NCBI GenBank assembly: GCA_009602735.1
Contig: WELA01001083.1
Coordinates: 1-32,084, forward strand
Origin: Mesotaenium endlicherianum
Taxonomy: Eukaryota > Streptophyta > Zygnematophyceae > Zygnematales > Mesotaeniaceae
DNA: 32,084 nucleotides
Direction of reading: 5' to 3'
The notes beneath the pieces were generated by a model. The model was given only the letters and a program-made list of their open reading frames with translations. It was not told the origin of the DNA and did not search any database. A program made the translations under genes and the position numbers. Positions 1-9,288 of the stretch are shown here, one piece after another (the first letter of the stretch is position 1; every line of letters starts with the position of its first letter).

Positions 1-33
1 CCCTCCAACTTATCATGTTGTCGCCTCGACAAC
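1..33 (-). promoter_or_regulatory. Terminal hairpin and polypurine tract of copy A
   Basis: On the minus strand a perfect hairpin, GTTGTCG-AGG-CGACAAC (33-17), is followed after 5 nt by AAGTTGGAGGG (11-1). The purine run is the plus-strand primer (PPT) expected directly before the 3' LTR. Copy B has the same hairpin, spacer length and purine run although the neighbouring bases differ, which suggests the hairpin is functional. Confidence 0.8.
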
Positions 34-83
34 ACTATCACTAGTAACAGCGTGCTGCCCTTCTTATCCCCAGCCTGTTGCCC

Positions 84-1751
84 TTAGGAGGGAGATATCC
101 CTGAGGCCCTATGCTCAGGGGAGCCAGACCTTTTCCTGTCTTGGGGTCTTTTGAAGCCTGTCAGAGAAGGGGGTTCCGTGTAAGGACCCGGCGGAGAACG
201 TAGTAACTGGGCTGTTTCCTCCTGCACAGTCTGCAACTGAAGGGAGGCAGCCTTCTCCTGGGCAGCCCTCAAACTGACAGGTACGTATACCGGCATCCCG
301 GAAGGATGTTGCATGACATGAGCCAAGGGTACATGCCCTCTCTGCAAGGGAGATGCTGGCAGACCTCTGGCTATCTCTCGAGCAGCCCTCCTCTCTGCCC
401 TGTCCGACTGGGTCTCCTTGCCTGGAGATGAGCTCTGTCCTCTGGCAGTCCCCAGCCAAGTGATAACCTCCTCTTGAGCGAGTTGCGGCAGGGCCCACCC
501 CGTCTTCTCCCTTACAGGGGATGTGGCAGGTGTCAGGATCACGGCGGGGCTAGTGTCCTCCTCCTCGCCTTCCTCCTCGTCTTCCTCCGACTCCGCCTCC
601 TCGCCGTCTCCGGGTTCCTCTGAGACTTCTGGGGTCTCCTCTGTCCGCTGCTCCAGCTCTTCCCGAGAAGAAGAATATCCTACTGACCTTCCCCTTTTGG
701 GTGCTGGTGGGGGCTGCTGAGTCCGGACCGCATAGAGGTCCTTTTCCCCCTGCTTACTTGCCCATTTGGCATAAGCGTGCTTCCCTTTGGAGAATGACTC
801 TCGGGCCCTGCTTCTGTCCCCCTGCATCTCTTGGCTCATGCAGTCTCTGACTCCATCCAATCTTGGGTCCCAAGCCGCAATGTGAGGGGGCAATACTATG
901 TTCCCCTTTAGGTCTGTCAGGAAATCCTCATCCGTCGCCCTGTCATTCTGCTGGTCCCTCATGTTGATGGTCATCCACCGCCAATCAGTGGGCTTTTGGA
1001 AGAAGGCAGCGTCTGTCTTTTTGAGAGTACAAGGGTACCAGTGCCCTGCAAAGTCCAGCTGACTGGTTTCTCTGGCCAAGAATTCCCAGCTCCTCCTCTC
1101 CACCTCATTGTACATGGCCTTGAACCTGTTGTGGGGTGTTGAGTCCTTGAAGCTGTCCGCGTCCATGGGGATCATCCTGATGACCCTATCTGCCCCCCAG
1201 ATACCAGGAATCGAGACAGCTCCTGCTTCGTTCACCTGGGCCATTGCCTTGGCCTCTCCGATGGTATATCCTACCATCCTGGCGTAATCGTGGTAGAGGA
1301 GGAGCCCTGTGCCGACCTCTATATACTTGTCAAAGTTTTCGGATGTCTCCCCTTCCTTCTGGAGGATTTCCTTCTGCGACTCACTGCGACTTCTCTGGGC
1401 ATACTTGAAGGCCTCCTCCAGTAGATCAAAGCCCTTGCCCAGCACCGTGTAGCGGTAGCTGCTGATTCTCCTCTGTTCTTCTTCTTCAGCCTGCTGCTTC
1501 CGCTTCTCCTCAGCTTGCCTCTCCTCCTCTGCTTTCTTGGCCTCCTCTGCAGCTTTTCTGTCCATTTCTTCCTGCCTCAGTCTGGCCTGTTCCTCCTCCT
1601 CCTTCTTCTTCTGTGCCTCCCGCTGTTGTTGGAGTCGTTGTGATTCCCGAGCGGTGATGGAAGATGATTCGATGTCTCCACGGAATTGCAAGTATTCTGC
1701 ATGTGCCTCTTCCGCCCTTCTCTTCCTCTTGAGTTCCGACTTTTGAGTCAT
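84..1751 (-). CDS. ORF3, conserved accessory protein of the chromovirus (function unknown)
   Basis: A 555-residue protein downstream of pol, in the env position. I do not recognise its family. From the ATG at 1751 (MTQKSEL), residues about 40-105 form a highly charged Glu/Lys/Arg/Ala coiled coil. A folded-looking domain follows (about 105-350) with the blocks YRYTV, LLQKEG-like, YARMVGYT, IPGIWG, YNEVERRSWEFLARE, PTDWRWMT, LPPHIAAWDPRL and FSKGKHAYAKWA. Next comes a very acidic stretch (EESEEDEEEGEEED-like), then a conserved tail with LPASPLQRGHVPLAHV and HPSGMPVYV. No signal peptide or membrane segment is visible, so it is not an envelope protein. Copy B carries a homologue with the same blocks but otherwise quite different sequence, implying selection on the protein. 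It starts one base after a likely 3' splice site, so a spliced RNA probably makes it. It may bind Gag or nucleic acid, but that is a guess. Confidence 0.85.
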   Translation of the reverse strand: MTQKSELKRKRRAEEAHAEYLQFRGDIESSSITARESQRLQQQREAQKKKEEEEQARLRQEEMDRKAAEEAKKAEEERQAEEKRKQQAEEEEQRRISSYRYTVLGKGFDLLEEAFKYAQRSRSESQKEILQKEGETSENFDKYIEVGTGLLLYHDYARMVGYTIGEAKAMAQVNEAGAVSIPGIWGADRVIRMIPMDADSFKDSTPHNRFKAMYNEVERRSWEFLARETSQLDFAGHWYPCTLKKTDAAFFQKPTDWRWMTINMRDQQNDRATDEDFLTDLKGNIVLPPHIAAWDPRLDGVRDCMSQEMQGDRSRARESFSKGKHAYAKWASKQGEKDLYAVRTQQPPPAPKRGRSVGYSSSREELEQRTEETPEVSEEPGDGEEAESEEDEEEGEEEDTSPAVILTPATSPVREKTGWALPQLAQEEVITWLGTARGQSSSPGKETQSDRAERRAAREIARGLPASPLQRGHVPLAHVMQHPSGMPVYVPVSLRAAQEKAASLQLQTVQEETAQLLRSPPGPYTEPPSLTGFKRPQDRKRSGSPEHRASGISPS

Positions 1752-1752
1752 C

Positions 1753-1783
1753 CTGCTCAATCATAAACACAATGCAGTTAGTG
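1753..1783 (-). promoter_or_regulatory. Candidate 3' splice site for ORF3 (copy A)
   Basis: The minus strand reads CACTAAC (1783-1777), then 24 nt, ending in GCAG (AG at 1754-1753). The ORF3 ATG follows one base later. CACTAAC is close to the TACTAAC branch-site consensus. Copy B has TACTAAC, again exactly 24 nt, then AG and the ATG, while the bases between differ. The gag start (TATGGTAAGG, about 7340-7331) offers overlapping donor candidates, GTATGG and GTAAGG. Splicing is inferred; no transcript is available. Confidence 0.55.
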
Positions 1784-1952
1784 AAGTCATGATATTTTGC
1801 CGCTACTGAGTGCCCTTGATGAAGAGGAACGCGATCGGGAGAGTTCCTAGTGTGGAATACCTGGTGTGAGTGAATATAAGGGAAAATTGAGTTAGAGAGC
1901 AAGTGAGTGTGAGCGCAGGTTGAGTGTGTAATATGGTGATCAGAGAATACCA

Positions 1953-2048
1953 CTCCCTCCAACTTAATTTTAAAGGTGGGCTGCCTGTCACAACTGTCAC
2001 TAACTGTCACATCCCCCTCCAACTTATATGGAGACAGGACCTCCTGTC
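1953..2048 (-). promoter_or_regulatory. Internal hairpin and polypurine-like tracts between pol and ORF3 (copy A)
   Basis: On the minus strand, 27 nt after the pol stop, there is a hairpin GACAGG-AGGT-CCTGTC (2048-2033). After 7 nt comes AAGTTGGAGGGGGAT (2025-2011). A second AAGTTGGAGGGAG lies at 1965-1953. Both purine runs match the terminal polypurine tract. Short TGACAG repeats lie between them. Copy B keeps the first hairpin with a changed loop (CAAT). They could act as a central polypurine tract, or mark an old element end from before ORF3 was added. Confidence 0.6.
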
Positions 2049-2075
2049 ACCTTCCCATGTCTACTGAAGGGACAG

Positions 2076-5000
2076 TTAGGGCGGTGCCCCAGCCGCCCGA
2101 AGGTGGAACCGTTTCAACGCCCCTTTGGCATTGGTCAGCTGGTCTTTAAATTCCCAAGTGTCCCCAGAGGCATCGTAACCCTTCCATCGGATGAGGTACT
2201 TCATGACATATTTAGACGATCGACGGACCGAGCGAGCGTCTAAAATCTCATCGACCTCATATTCCTCAGGGTCGCCGTCCCGGACAGCGGGGACCGGTCC
2301 CGGTTGGACAGGTAACCGACCTGTGAACAGTGTATCACCTTTGATGTATGGTTCCAGGAAGGAGACATTAAAGACCGGGTGACCCTTGTAGTCAGCTGAC
2401 ATGTTCAGTTTGTAAGCATTCTGACCGACACGACGGACCACCGAATATGGACCGACCCAGACAGGGCCAAGCTTTTTCTTGACCACACCAGGGAGGTACA
2501 GGTGCTGAGAATGCAGTTTGACTAAATCCCCCTTGGAAAATGTCAGTTCCCGACGGTGTTGATTAGCGTATTTTTGTTGGTTTTCTTGGGCCTTGTGCAA
2601 GTTTCGTTGGACTTCTGACAGGGTGTCAGCAAACTCCTGAGTTAACTGGAGGGAGACCGGGTTGTCAATCCCTTCAGGGTGAGTTAAAGATTCCCCTAGC
2701 ACATCTAGAGGAGACTTAGGGACTCTACCCAGGCTGAGTTCAAAAGGAGTTTTGCCCGTTGACGCGTGCACCGCACTGTTGACCGCAAACTGAATTTGAG
2801 GCAACAGGTCATCCCAATTATCTTGTTTTTGGTTAATATATGCTCTCAGCACCTCCTGCAGAACTCGGTTAGTTCTTTCAGTCTGCCCATCAGTCTGAGG
2901 GTGGTTTGCTGTGCTGAGCAGCTGTTTGACTCCCATTAACCCCATTAAAGCTCTCCAGAACTTAGAGGTGAATTTTGAGTCTCTGTCTGAGATGATATTA
3001 GAAGGGAGCCCATGTTGGCATACTACATGGTTGTAAAACTGTCTCGCTGTTTCGAGTGCAGTCACTTTGACAGTTGTGGGGATAAAAATGACCATTTTTG
3101 TCAGTTTATCCACGACTACCAGTATTGAATCATGCCCGTTGGCAGTTCTTGGTAGTGAGACCACCCAGTCCATGGATATAGTTTCCCAGCGTCCCGCTGG
3201 GATGGGTAGCGGTTGCAAGAGACCTCCGGGTGGTGTGTGCCGAGACTTATTTCTCTGACACTGGTCACAGGACTTGACATATTTCAAGACCTCCCGGGGT
3301 AACCCCTCCCAATGATAATGTTTTGCCAGTTTGCCAACAGTTTTGGCCTGCCCCAAATGTCCACCCAGGAGACTGTCATGAGCTTGACTCAGTAAGAGAG
3401 ACCTTATTTCCAAATTATTAGGAATGACCAGCTTCAGCCTGCCTGAAGTGGTTTCAGTCACCCAGACCCCTCCCTTGAGCTTATACCCGAGTGCGGTAGC
3501 ACGACACATACCAGTAGTGGGGCTGGGCTCAAATGTTGGGTCAGAAAGGTAGGCTTTCCTAAGTTGTTCAAGGAAGGACTTTTTCACCTTTAGTGAAGTG
3601 AGTGCACACAGGACTTTATCTACAGCATGCTGACTAAAGTTCCTTTCTTGCAAGTCAGGTCTTCTAGAGAGTGCATCAGCAGGATTCAACTTCCCTGGTT
3701 TGTAGTCGATCTGGACTTGGAACTGCTCCAGCATCTGGCTCCAGCGGTTCTCCCTCCTCGACAGCTTGGACTTCTTCTGAAAGTGGGTCAGAGCTAGATG
3801 ATCTGTAATCACCTTAAAAGCTTTACCATGTAAGTATGCTCTCCACTGTTTGAGTACATGAATGATAGCTAGCAGCTCTTTATCATGCACTGAGTAATTA
3901 ATCTCCGCTGGATTAAATTTCATAGACTCATACAACACAGGATGCCACTCCTGCCGTACCTTACCATCCTTTGTGGTTTTGTCAGCAGGCTGCAACAAAA
4001 TAGCACCCATGGCAAAATCAGAGGCATCAGTAACCACCTGCACCGGTTTGCTGGGGTCATACACGGCTAGCACTGGGGCAGAACAAAGGGCATCTTTAAG
4101 GGTCTGGAAGGCAGCCTGCTGCTCTTCCCCCCACACATACCCGATGTCTTTCTTAGTAAGGTCAGTCAGTTTACTGGCCTTTGTGGAATAATTCTCAATA
4201 AATCTCCTATAGTAGTTAGCCAACCCGAGGAAGGATCTAACTTCAGAGACAGACTGTGGTACTGGCCAGTCCCTTATGGTCTGGACTTTCTTAGGATCCA
4301 CACTGATGCCCTCTTTACTGACAACGTGGCCTAAGAATTCAATACTTTCCTTAAAGAAATCACACTTGCTCATTTTAGCATACAAGTGATTTTTCCGCAG
4401 AGTGTCCAGCACTTTCTTTAAGTGTTCAGTGTGCTGAGCTTCATCTTTAGAGAAAATTAAAATATCATCCAGGAAAACTTGCACAAACTTATCCAAATAA
4501 GGTCTGAAAATGTCATTCATAGCACCCATAAAGGTAGCAGGAGCATTAGTCAGTCCAAATGGCATCACGTTGAACTCATAGTGTCCATAACGTGTGCGGA
4601 AAGCAGTCTTGTGTTCATCCCCCTCAGCAATTCTGATTTGATGATAACCACTCTTGAGATCTATCTTACTGAACACCTTAGCGCCAGACAGGGTATCAAG
4701 CAAGTCCTCGATTCTGGGTAAAGCATACTTGTTCTTTACTGTAATTCTGTTCAGGGCTCTGTAATCCACACACATCCGCATACTGCCATCCTTTTTCTTA
4801 ACAAATAGGATAGGTGCGCCGTACGGTGATTTACTGGGAGAAATGTAACCATTTTCCTCCAGCTCTGCAATCTGTGTTTTCAACTCCTCACTCTCCAAAT
4901 AAGACAAGCCATACGTGCGTTGCCAGGGTGGCTGGCTACCAGGTAATAAATCAATCCTATGATCTACTTCCCGCTTAGGGGGTAGTCCTGGAGGCATATT

Positions 5001-5879
5001 AAACACATCCGTGTACTGAGCAACAATGTTTGCAGCAGTAGGGTGTTCCGGAGGGTGTACCTTTTTCTCAACCACTTCTTCAGGTTGAGGAGGTACCTCT
5101 CTTAGCAGCAGACAGAACATTCTGTCTTCCTTCTGGTTCCAGCTTTTGACGAACTCCATTGCATTCAGCAACTTGCATCCTTCTGGAAGCCTCTTCTTTT
5201 CCTTCATTTGCCATCCACACAGGACAAGAGGAAGAGCACTGGTGGGTGCCAAGTCAGTCTGCCCATCACTGGCTCCTCTCACTTTAACTGTACCTCTGCT
5301 CCAACACACTTCAGCTTGATGTCTATTAAGCCAGGACCTGCCTAGCACGAGATCATAAAAGCCAGTGTTGAGTACCTCAAATGTAAGCGTTTCAGTTAGA
5401 ACTGCAATGCCAGAACCTAACTGGACCTCAATAGGCTTGGTTATAACTCCTCCCGGGATACTTGAGGCATCTCCAAGGAATATTTTTCTATTCCCTTGGG
5501 TGACAGTAGGCAGCCTTAGCCGCTTAACTAAGTCCTTGTGGATAAAAGTATGTGACGCCCCTCCGTCAACAAATGCCCTCACCTTCCTACCTGCAATCAT
5601 GCAATGCAGTAGGATAGGGGGGACTGTCTTTTCCTGACTTTCGCATTGTTCTCCTGACGTAGCAAAGAAATGTTGGACATCAGGTGGAACAAGAGCATCC
5701 AGAGTGTGCACTCTCTGGACGTCTATATTGCTGATGGTCTCCTTTATCTGGTTGTCAGGCATGCATAGTGAATCCAGTTCAGCAGGACCCATAATACCTG
5801 CTACGAGGGCAGCTAGTGACGACTCACTATCTCTAGCATCCTCACAGTCAGTAGACTGGATTACTGACTGTTGCTGTCT
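2076..5879 (-). CDS. pol: Pol polyprotein (protease-RT-RNase H-integrase-chromodomain), copy A
   Basis: The frame enters at 5879 by -1 frameshifting from gag; the first ATG is at 5792, and 1238 residues follow it. Numbered from that ATG: aspartic protease with D76 in VDGGAS; RT with [13 protein letters not shown] (374-386), MPFGLTNAP and FLDD (440-443, Phe in place of the usual Tyr); RNase H with D589, E639, D664 and D706; integrase zinc finger H805, H812, C842, C845; catalytic D875, D936 and E972 with the classic 35-residue spacing. A C-terminal chromodomain (about 1177-1230, EVDEILD...YLIRWKGY...TWE) makes this a chromovirus and would guide integration to modified chromatin. All catalytic residues are present and the frame is open, so it looks active. 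The frame is also open upstream of the ATG through the gag end, as a fusion product requires. Confidence 0.95.
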   Translation of the reverse strand, partial: RQQQSVIQSTDCEDARDSESSLAALVAGIMGPAELDSLCMPDNQIKETISNIDVQRVHTLDALVPPDVQHFFATSGEQCESQEKTVPPILLHCMIAGRKVRAFVDGGASHTFIHKDLVKRLRLPTVTQGNRKIFLGDASSIPGGVITKPIEVQLGSGIAVLTETLTFEVLNTGFYDLVLGRSWLNRHQAEVCWSRGTVKVRGASDGQTDLAPTSALPLVLCGWQMKEKKRLPEGCKLLNAMEFVKSWNQKEDRMFCLLLREVPPQPEEVVEKKVHPPEHPTAANIVAQYTDVFNMPPGLPPKREVDHRIDLLPGSQPPWQRTYGLSYLESEELKTQIAELEENGYISPSKSPYGAPILFVKKKDGSMRMCVDYRALNRITVKNKYALPRIEDLLDTLSGAKVFSKIDLKSGYHQIRIAEGDEHKTAFRTRYGHYEFNVMPFGLTNAPATFMGAMNDIFRPYLDKFVQVFLDDILIFSKDEAQHTEHLKKVLDTLRKNHLYAKMSKCDFFKESIEFLGHVVSKEGISVDPKKVQTIRDWPVPQSVSEVRSFLGLANYYRRFIENYSTKASKLTDLTKKDIGYVWGEEQQAAFQTLKDALCSAPVLAVYDPSKPVQVVTDASDFAMGAILLQPADKTTKDGKVRQEWHPVLYESMKFNPAEINYSVHDKELLAIIHVLKQWRAYLHGKAFKVITDHLALTHFQKKSKLSRRENRWSQMLEQFQVQIDYKPGKLNPADALSRRPDLQERNFSQHAVDKVLCALTSLKVKKSFLEQLRKAYLSDPTFEPSPTTGMCRATALGYKLKGGVWVTETTSGRLKLVIPNNLEIRSLLLSQAHDSLLGGHLGQAKTVGKLAKHYHWEGLPREVLKYVKSCDQCQRNKSRHTPPGGLLQPLPIPAGRWETISMDWVVSLPRTANGHDSILVVVDKLTKMVIFIPTTVKVTALETARQFYNHVVCQHGLPSNIISDRDSKFTSKFWRALMGLMGVKQLLSTANHPQTDGQTERTNRVLQEVLRAYINQKQDNWDDLLPQIQFAVNSAVHASTGKTPFELSLGRVPKSPLDVLGESLTHPEGIDNPVSLQLTQEFADTLSEVQRNLHKAQENQQKYANQHRRELTFSKGDLVKLHSQHLYLPGVVKKKLGPVWVGPYSVVRRVGQNAYKLNMSADYKGHPVFNVSFLEPYIKGDTLFTGRLPVQPGPVPAVRDGDPEEYEVDEILDARSVRRSSKYVMKYLIRWKGYDASGDTWEFKDQLTNAKGALKRFHLRAAGAPP

Positions 5880-5885
5880 TTTAAA
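5844..5885 (-). promoter_or_regulatory. -1 ribosomal frameshift signal, gag-pol (copy A)
   Basis: The slippery heptamer T TTA AAA (5885-5879) lies in the gag frame exactly as -1 frameshifting requires. Seven nt later a perfect 10-bp hairpin (ACAGTCAGTA with TACTGACTGT, 5871-5844) has an 8-nt loop and contains the gag TAA. After a -1 slip the next codon is in frame with the pol ATG at 5792 (87 nt away). Confidence 0.85.
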
Positions 5886-7339
5886 GGCTGGTCTTTTCTC
5901 TCGACCTTAGGCAGGTGCTTGACCGGACACTGTTCTCTGTAGTGGCCTTTCTGCTGACAATGGTAGCAAGTAGATTTTGCTGAGGCTGGTCTCGGCTTAG
6001 TCCTACCACCACCCCTTCCATAGCCACCTCGAGAGGGACCACCTCTACCTCTAGACTGAATAGCATTGTACTCATACTCATATTCATCACCCTGATTATC
6101 CTCAGCCTGGTCTCCTTCAACTGCATTGTAGGAACCGTGGGGCTTTTTGACAATCTTAGACACCAAAGCGTTACTCTGGCGCTTGTGATTGAACTGCTGC
6201 TGATCCCAGGCGTCAGCATCCTGGATCAAGTCAGCCAGTTTCTCATACTTTTTCTCAGCAAAATGACCAGAGACCTCGGATTTCAAGCCATACCTGAAGT
6301 ATGCTATCCTATACCGTTCTGGCAAATCAGGCTGCTTCATCATGTTCTCTTGGAACTTTTGAGCAAACTCAGCAACTGAAGTGGTCTGCTTCAGTGTCAG
6401 GGAGATCATCGCATAGATAGCTTTCTCCTGCTGGTTGATGACATCAAACTTCTCATGCAACTTCTCGACAAACTCTACCCACGTAGGGTCACCGAGTTGC
6501 CGAGCCTTACGCTCTTCCTTCCAGTAAAGCCACCAGTCTGCGGCACTGCCTTTCAGTAGCGCACCGGTGTGCCTGACCTTCTCGTAATCTTGCAGTTCTG
6601 GGTAGTTCTCCAGCCACTGCTCAACATCCGCGAGAAACTTGATCAGGTAATATTTTCTGTTTCCCTCAGGATCATAGTCCTGGGGAGGTTTCGGCTTGGG
6701 CTTACTAGGCCCTCGGCCACCACCACTAGTGGTGTGAGACCCCAGTTGGTCTCTGTCCCGGAGTAGGGACATTATGATTCTTTTGTCCTCCTGCTGGGAC
6801 TGATACATGGTCGCCATTTGCGACTGCATCTGAACGAACAATGCTCCCAAGTCTACATTTTGGGGTGGTAGATTAGCAAATGCAGCAGCAGCATTGGCAT
6901 CTACTCGCTGAGTAGTGTCCTCAACAATCCCTCTTGCTCCTGCAGCAGCAATTCCTGCCGCATTCAGCCGGTCACGTATTTGACCTAGGGGTACATTGAG
7001 TTGTACGGCAGGAGGTGGGTTCAGAACATTGGCCCTTGATGCCATAAGTTCTTCAACAGTGCGCTCGTCAGCTGGCTGTCCTTCCCTCCTTTGTATATCT
7101 TCAGCGGCCTTTGCTACTTGTTCAGCTTCTAGTCTGGCTATCTCCTCCTCAGCTTGCTGAGCTGCGACTGAGGCAATAGCAGCTGCCTCATCTGCAGCCT
7201 CCCTAGCTGCAGTATCCGCTACTGCTTCCGAATAGGTACGGTTTCCCGCTACATGGCTTTCCGCCTGGTTTTCGACATTCTCGTTATCCTGGTTCTCCAT
7301 GTCTCGGGAGTTGCTAGTTTGAGACCTTGTCCTTACCAT
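5861..7339 (-). CDS. gag: Gag polyprotein, copy A
   Basis: A 492-residue capsid and nucleocapsid precursor starting MVRTRSQTS. An Ala/Glu-rich, probably helical N-terminal half is followed by a retrotransposon-gag domain (about 225-385, with [20 protein letters not shown] and [10 protein letters not shown]). Then come an Arg/Gly-rich stretch ([18 protein letters not shown]) and one CCHC zinc knuckle (about 458-471, [14 protein letters not shown]) for RNA packaging. The stop lies inside the frameshift hairpin, so most ribosomes should end here and a minority make Gag-Pol. The inner gag of copy B differs by a single residue (Lys to Met in EERKARQ), so the two are recent relatives. Confidence 0.95.
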   Translation of the reverse strand: MVRTRSQTSNSRDMENQDNENVENQAESHVAGNRTYSEAVADTAAREAADEAAAIASVAAQQAEEEIARLEAEQVAKAAEDIQRREGQPADERTVEELMASRANVLNPPPAVQLNVPLGQIRDRLNAAGIAAAGARGIVEDTTQRVDANAAAAFANLPPQNVDLGALFVQMQSQMATMYQSQQEDKRIIMSLLRDRDQLGSHTTSGGGRGPSKPKPKPPQDYDPEGNRKYYLIKFLADVEQWLENYPELQDYEKVRHTGALLKGSAADWWLYWKEERKARQLGDPTWVEFVEKLHEKFDVINQQEKAIYAMISLTLKQTTSVAEFAQKFQENMMKQPDLPERYRIAYFRYGLKSEVSGHFAEKKYEKLADLIQDADAWDQQQFNHKRQSNALVSKIVKKPHGSYNAVEGDQAEDNQGDEYEYEYNAIQSRGRGGPSRGGYGRGGGRTKPRPASAKSTCYHCQQKGHYREQCPVKHLPKVERKDQPLKDSNSQ

Positions 7340-7360
7340 ACAAAGAAGACTGTGATAACT

Positions 7361-7372
7361 GCTCCGATACCA
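7361..7372 (-). promoter_or_regulatory. Primer-binding site, initiator-Met-tRNA type (copy A)
   Basis: TGGTATCGGAGC starts one base after the LTR end. It matches the plant-type initiator Met tRNA primer site TGGTATCAGAGC except for one G in place of A, which may reflect the host's own tRNA. Confidence 0.75.
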
Positions 7373-7373
7373 C

Positions 7374-8093
7374 TGAAATGAATCGACTTACCAAATAGGC
7401 GATTAACAATTAATAAAGATCTTTATATCAGCAAGTAATCTTTATGGTATTTCCGTTAACTAGTTAAACGGCAAAGGACAATACACTAGCAGGGAATAAT
7501 ACTCGTAAGTCAAATGCGAGTAAACTAGCATCAATGATGCAAATCAGTAAACTCATACATAAGCAAGGTTAGAAGACAGTGCGTATCAATGGCTTCTCGC
7601 CTTGGATTCAGAGTTCTCTCAGTAAGCTGTACAAGAGAGTTGGCCTCGTTTCCGAATGCCGAACTCGAGAGCAATGCCTAGCATATGTACATGGAATGAG
7701 TTTACTGTTCAACGGTCAGTGCGATGGCACCGCCTACCCGGGAGTTAACCACGTTGGTAGGACCTCGGTTAACCAAATCCACCGCCATCTCCCATCATCC
7801 CGAATCGCCATCCATCATAGGGATGTCCTGTGGCCATTCATCTAGCATACCACACTTAGATTCATATTGAGGCAGTTCGCTGCTACCGAGTACGGAAGTC
7901 AGCTGGCTGTCAAAGAATGTGTCAGCAAGCTGACTTAAGGTGGCCTCAGCCTGCTACTTCCGGCCAAGTCATTAAATTGATATTAAGTATAAAGTCCAGC
8001 TGACTGATTATTAACTAGAGTTCAGCAGGCTGAACTTATTCAACTATTTTATTTAAATGAATATTATATCGACCAGTATACTGATTCATTACA
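7374..8093 (-). repeat. 5' LTR of copy A (720 bp)
   Basis: On the minus strand it runs from TGTAATGAATC (8093) to ATTTCA (7374), with the usual TG...CA ends. It aligns along its length with the LTRs at 11791, 21245 and 29059. A TATAAAG box (7427-7421) about 50 bp from the 3' end suggests a short R-U5. The upstream half holds several CAGC/GCTG dyads. An 88-codon antisense open frame (7579-7845, plus strand) lacks an ATG start. Confidence 0.9.
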
Positions 8094-8238
8094 TGTGAGC
8101 TAATCTTCTAGATCAGATTGAGTTTCTGCTTGCCCAAGTGCTTTCCTACTTCATCAAGTCCTACTCCTACTCCTACTCCTACGCCTACTTTTCTCTTCCC
8201 TACTTTATTCTTAATTTCTCCTATGTATGCTGCTCTAT

Positions 8239-8354
8239 GCACACTTGTACTCCTACTCTATTCTATCTTTGATGAAAGCATAGCTCCTTCTATTCAATTA
8301 TATGCTTTTACATTCTATTATTGTATATTGCATATATGCACATATATCACAAAT
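8239..8354 (+). repeat. Diverged direct repeat, copy 1
   Basis: About 116 bp, from GCACACTTGTACTCCTACTC to ATATATCACAAAT. It matches 8707-8820 with scattered substitutions and small indels, and the two copies are separated by about 350 bp. It may be the ends of a small old element or a local duplication. Confidence 0.6.
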
Positions 8355-8706
8355 TAAACTAGATTTGTGACAAATCATTGCACACATGCAATATTTTTCA
8401 TCTAATTTTTCAGTTTCAAACCAGCTACCGCCCAAATTCAAAAACACCTGACAACATCAATGATGATCGAACATACAAAAGCTGCTGTCGAAGTCATTTC
8501 TCATTCATTGCAGGACAAAGCAAGTTTGGAAGCTTACAGATTCCACCCAGCCCACCCTAGAGAAGTACAAGTGAAGTGCAAGGATGTATATAAGAGGAAG
8601 CGAGATGCGGAATTGAAGATGAAGTGATAGATTGGATAGATATGACACAGCATAGTATAGACTAGAATAGAATAGTAAAAATGTAACATTTAATAGAGAG
8701 AGACTT

Positions 8707-8820
8707 GCAGACTTCTACTCCTACTCTATCCCTATCTTTTATAAAAGCCTATCTCCTATTATATTATATTCTTCTACATTCAATTATGATAGAGAGTATA
8801 TATGCAGATATATCACAAAT
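8707..8820 (+). repeat. Diverged direct repeat, copy 2
   Basis: Partner of 8239-8354. It shares the start GCAGACTTCTACTCCTACTC, the ATGCAGATATATCACAAAT end, and the intervening AT-rich order. Confidence 0.6.
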
Positions 8821-9288
8821 ATCCTCTCAGAGCAACCAGGTTCGCTCGCGTGCCGTTCAACTTGTCGCTCCAGAGAGAGAAATGGTGCGACTGTTACGAC
8901 GCTTGACAGCGGCCAAGAGCGACCGGTTGTTGCCAACTCCCTTCAGGACTTTACCCGCTTGCTGTCGCTGGCTGGATGCACTGGAAGCTTGAAACTCAAC
9001 TAATGAAAAAGCATCAGCATGCGGCACAAACTTATGAGTTAAGGCACGCTAGAAGCTTCTTAGTGAATGAACGACCAAGACGTACACTCTGGTATAGAAG
9101 GCGCTCACATCAATAACCATCCTCGTCAAGGCAAGAGGTGCAACTTCAATGGGAGTCCAATTTGGTCCCTTCATGGGACCCCACTTGATGCTGACATTGC
9201 GTAAATATACGTCGTATATCTGGTCCATAAATAGACCGGACGTGTTGTGACTGACCCGTCATAGTTTCTTGCTTTGGTTCGTAGTGGA

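Larger units (their letters stand above)
1..8093 (-). mobile_element. Ty3/gypsy chromovirus copy A, near complete, minus strand
   Basis: Read on the minus strand the order is 5' LTR (8093-7374), primer-binding site, gag, pol (protease, RT, RNase H, integrase, chromodomain), ORF3, polypurine tract. Position 1 lies inside the terminal polypurine tract. By comparison with copy B, where the 3' LTR starts 2 bases after the same GGG-A motif, the 3' LTR begins just outside the window. All three genes are open, so this copy could be autonomous. The 5 bases outside the 5' LTR are TGTGA (8094-8098); the matching duplication should lie to the left of the window. Integrase before the chromodomain and after RNase H fixes the Ty3/gypsy class. 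Confidence 0.95.
8094..9288. other. AT-rich non-coding region with a microsatellite
   Basis: After the TGTGA flank of copy A the sequence is T/C-rich, with a CCTACT-type microsatellite at about 8158-8188, then AT-rich DNA holding the duplicated segment listed separately. An open frame ending at 8992 has a basic, Leu/Arg-rich end (VRLLRRLTAAKSDR) but no recognisable domain. I see no convincing gene here. Confidence 0.5.

Noticed and set aside
1510..2022. 170-codon minus-strand frame overlapping the ORF3 start
   Set aside because: It is out of frame with the conserved ORF3, low in complexity, and has no counterpart in copy B. It is a shadow of the charged ORF3 coding sequence.
7579..7845. 88-codon antisense frame open in all four full-length LTRs (also 12021-12287, 21492-21758 and 29307-29615)
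   Set aside because: In three copies the frame has no ATG (a TAG precedes it; only the solo LTR has TGG there). The few differences between copies mostly change residues. Openness is expected from the high similarity of the copies.
8158..8190. Possible CRISPR-like or satellite array
   Set aside because: It is a simple CCTACT-type microsatellite without spacers.
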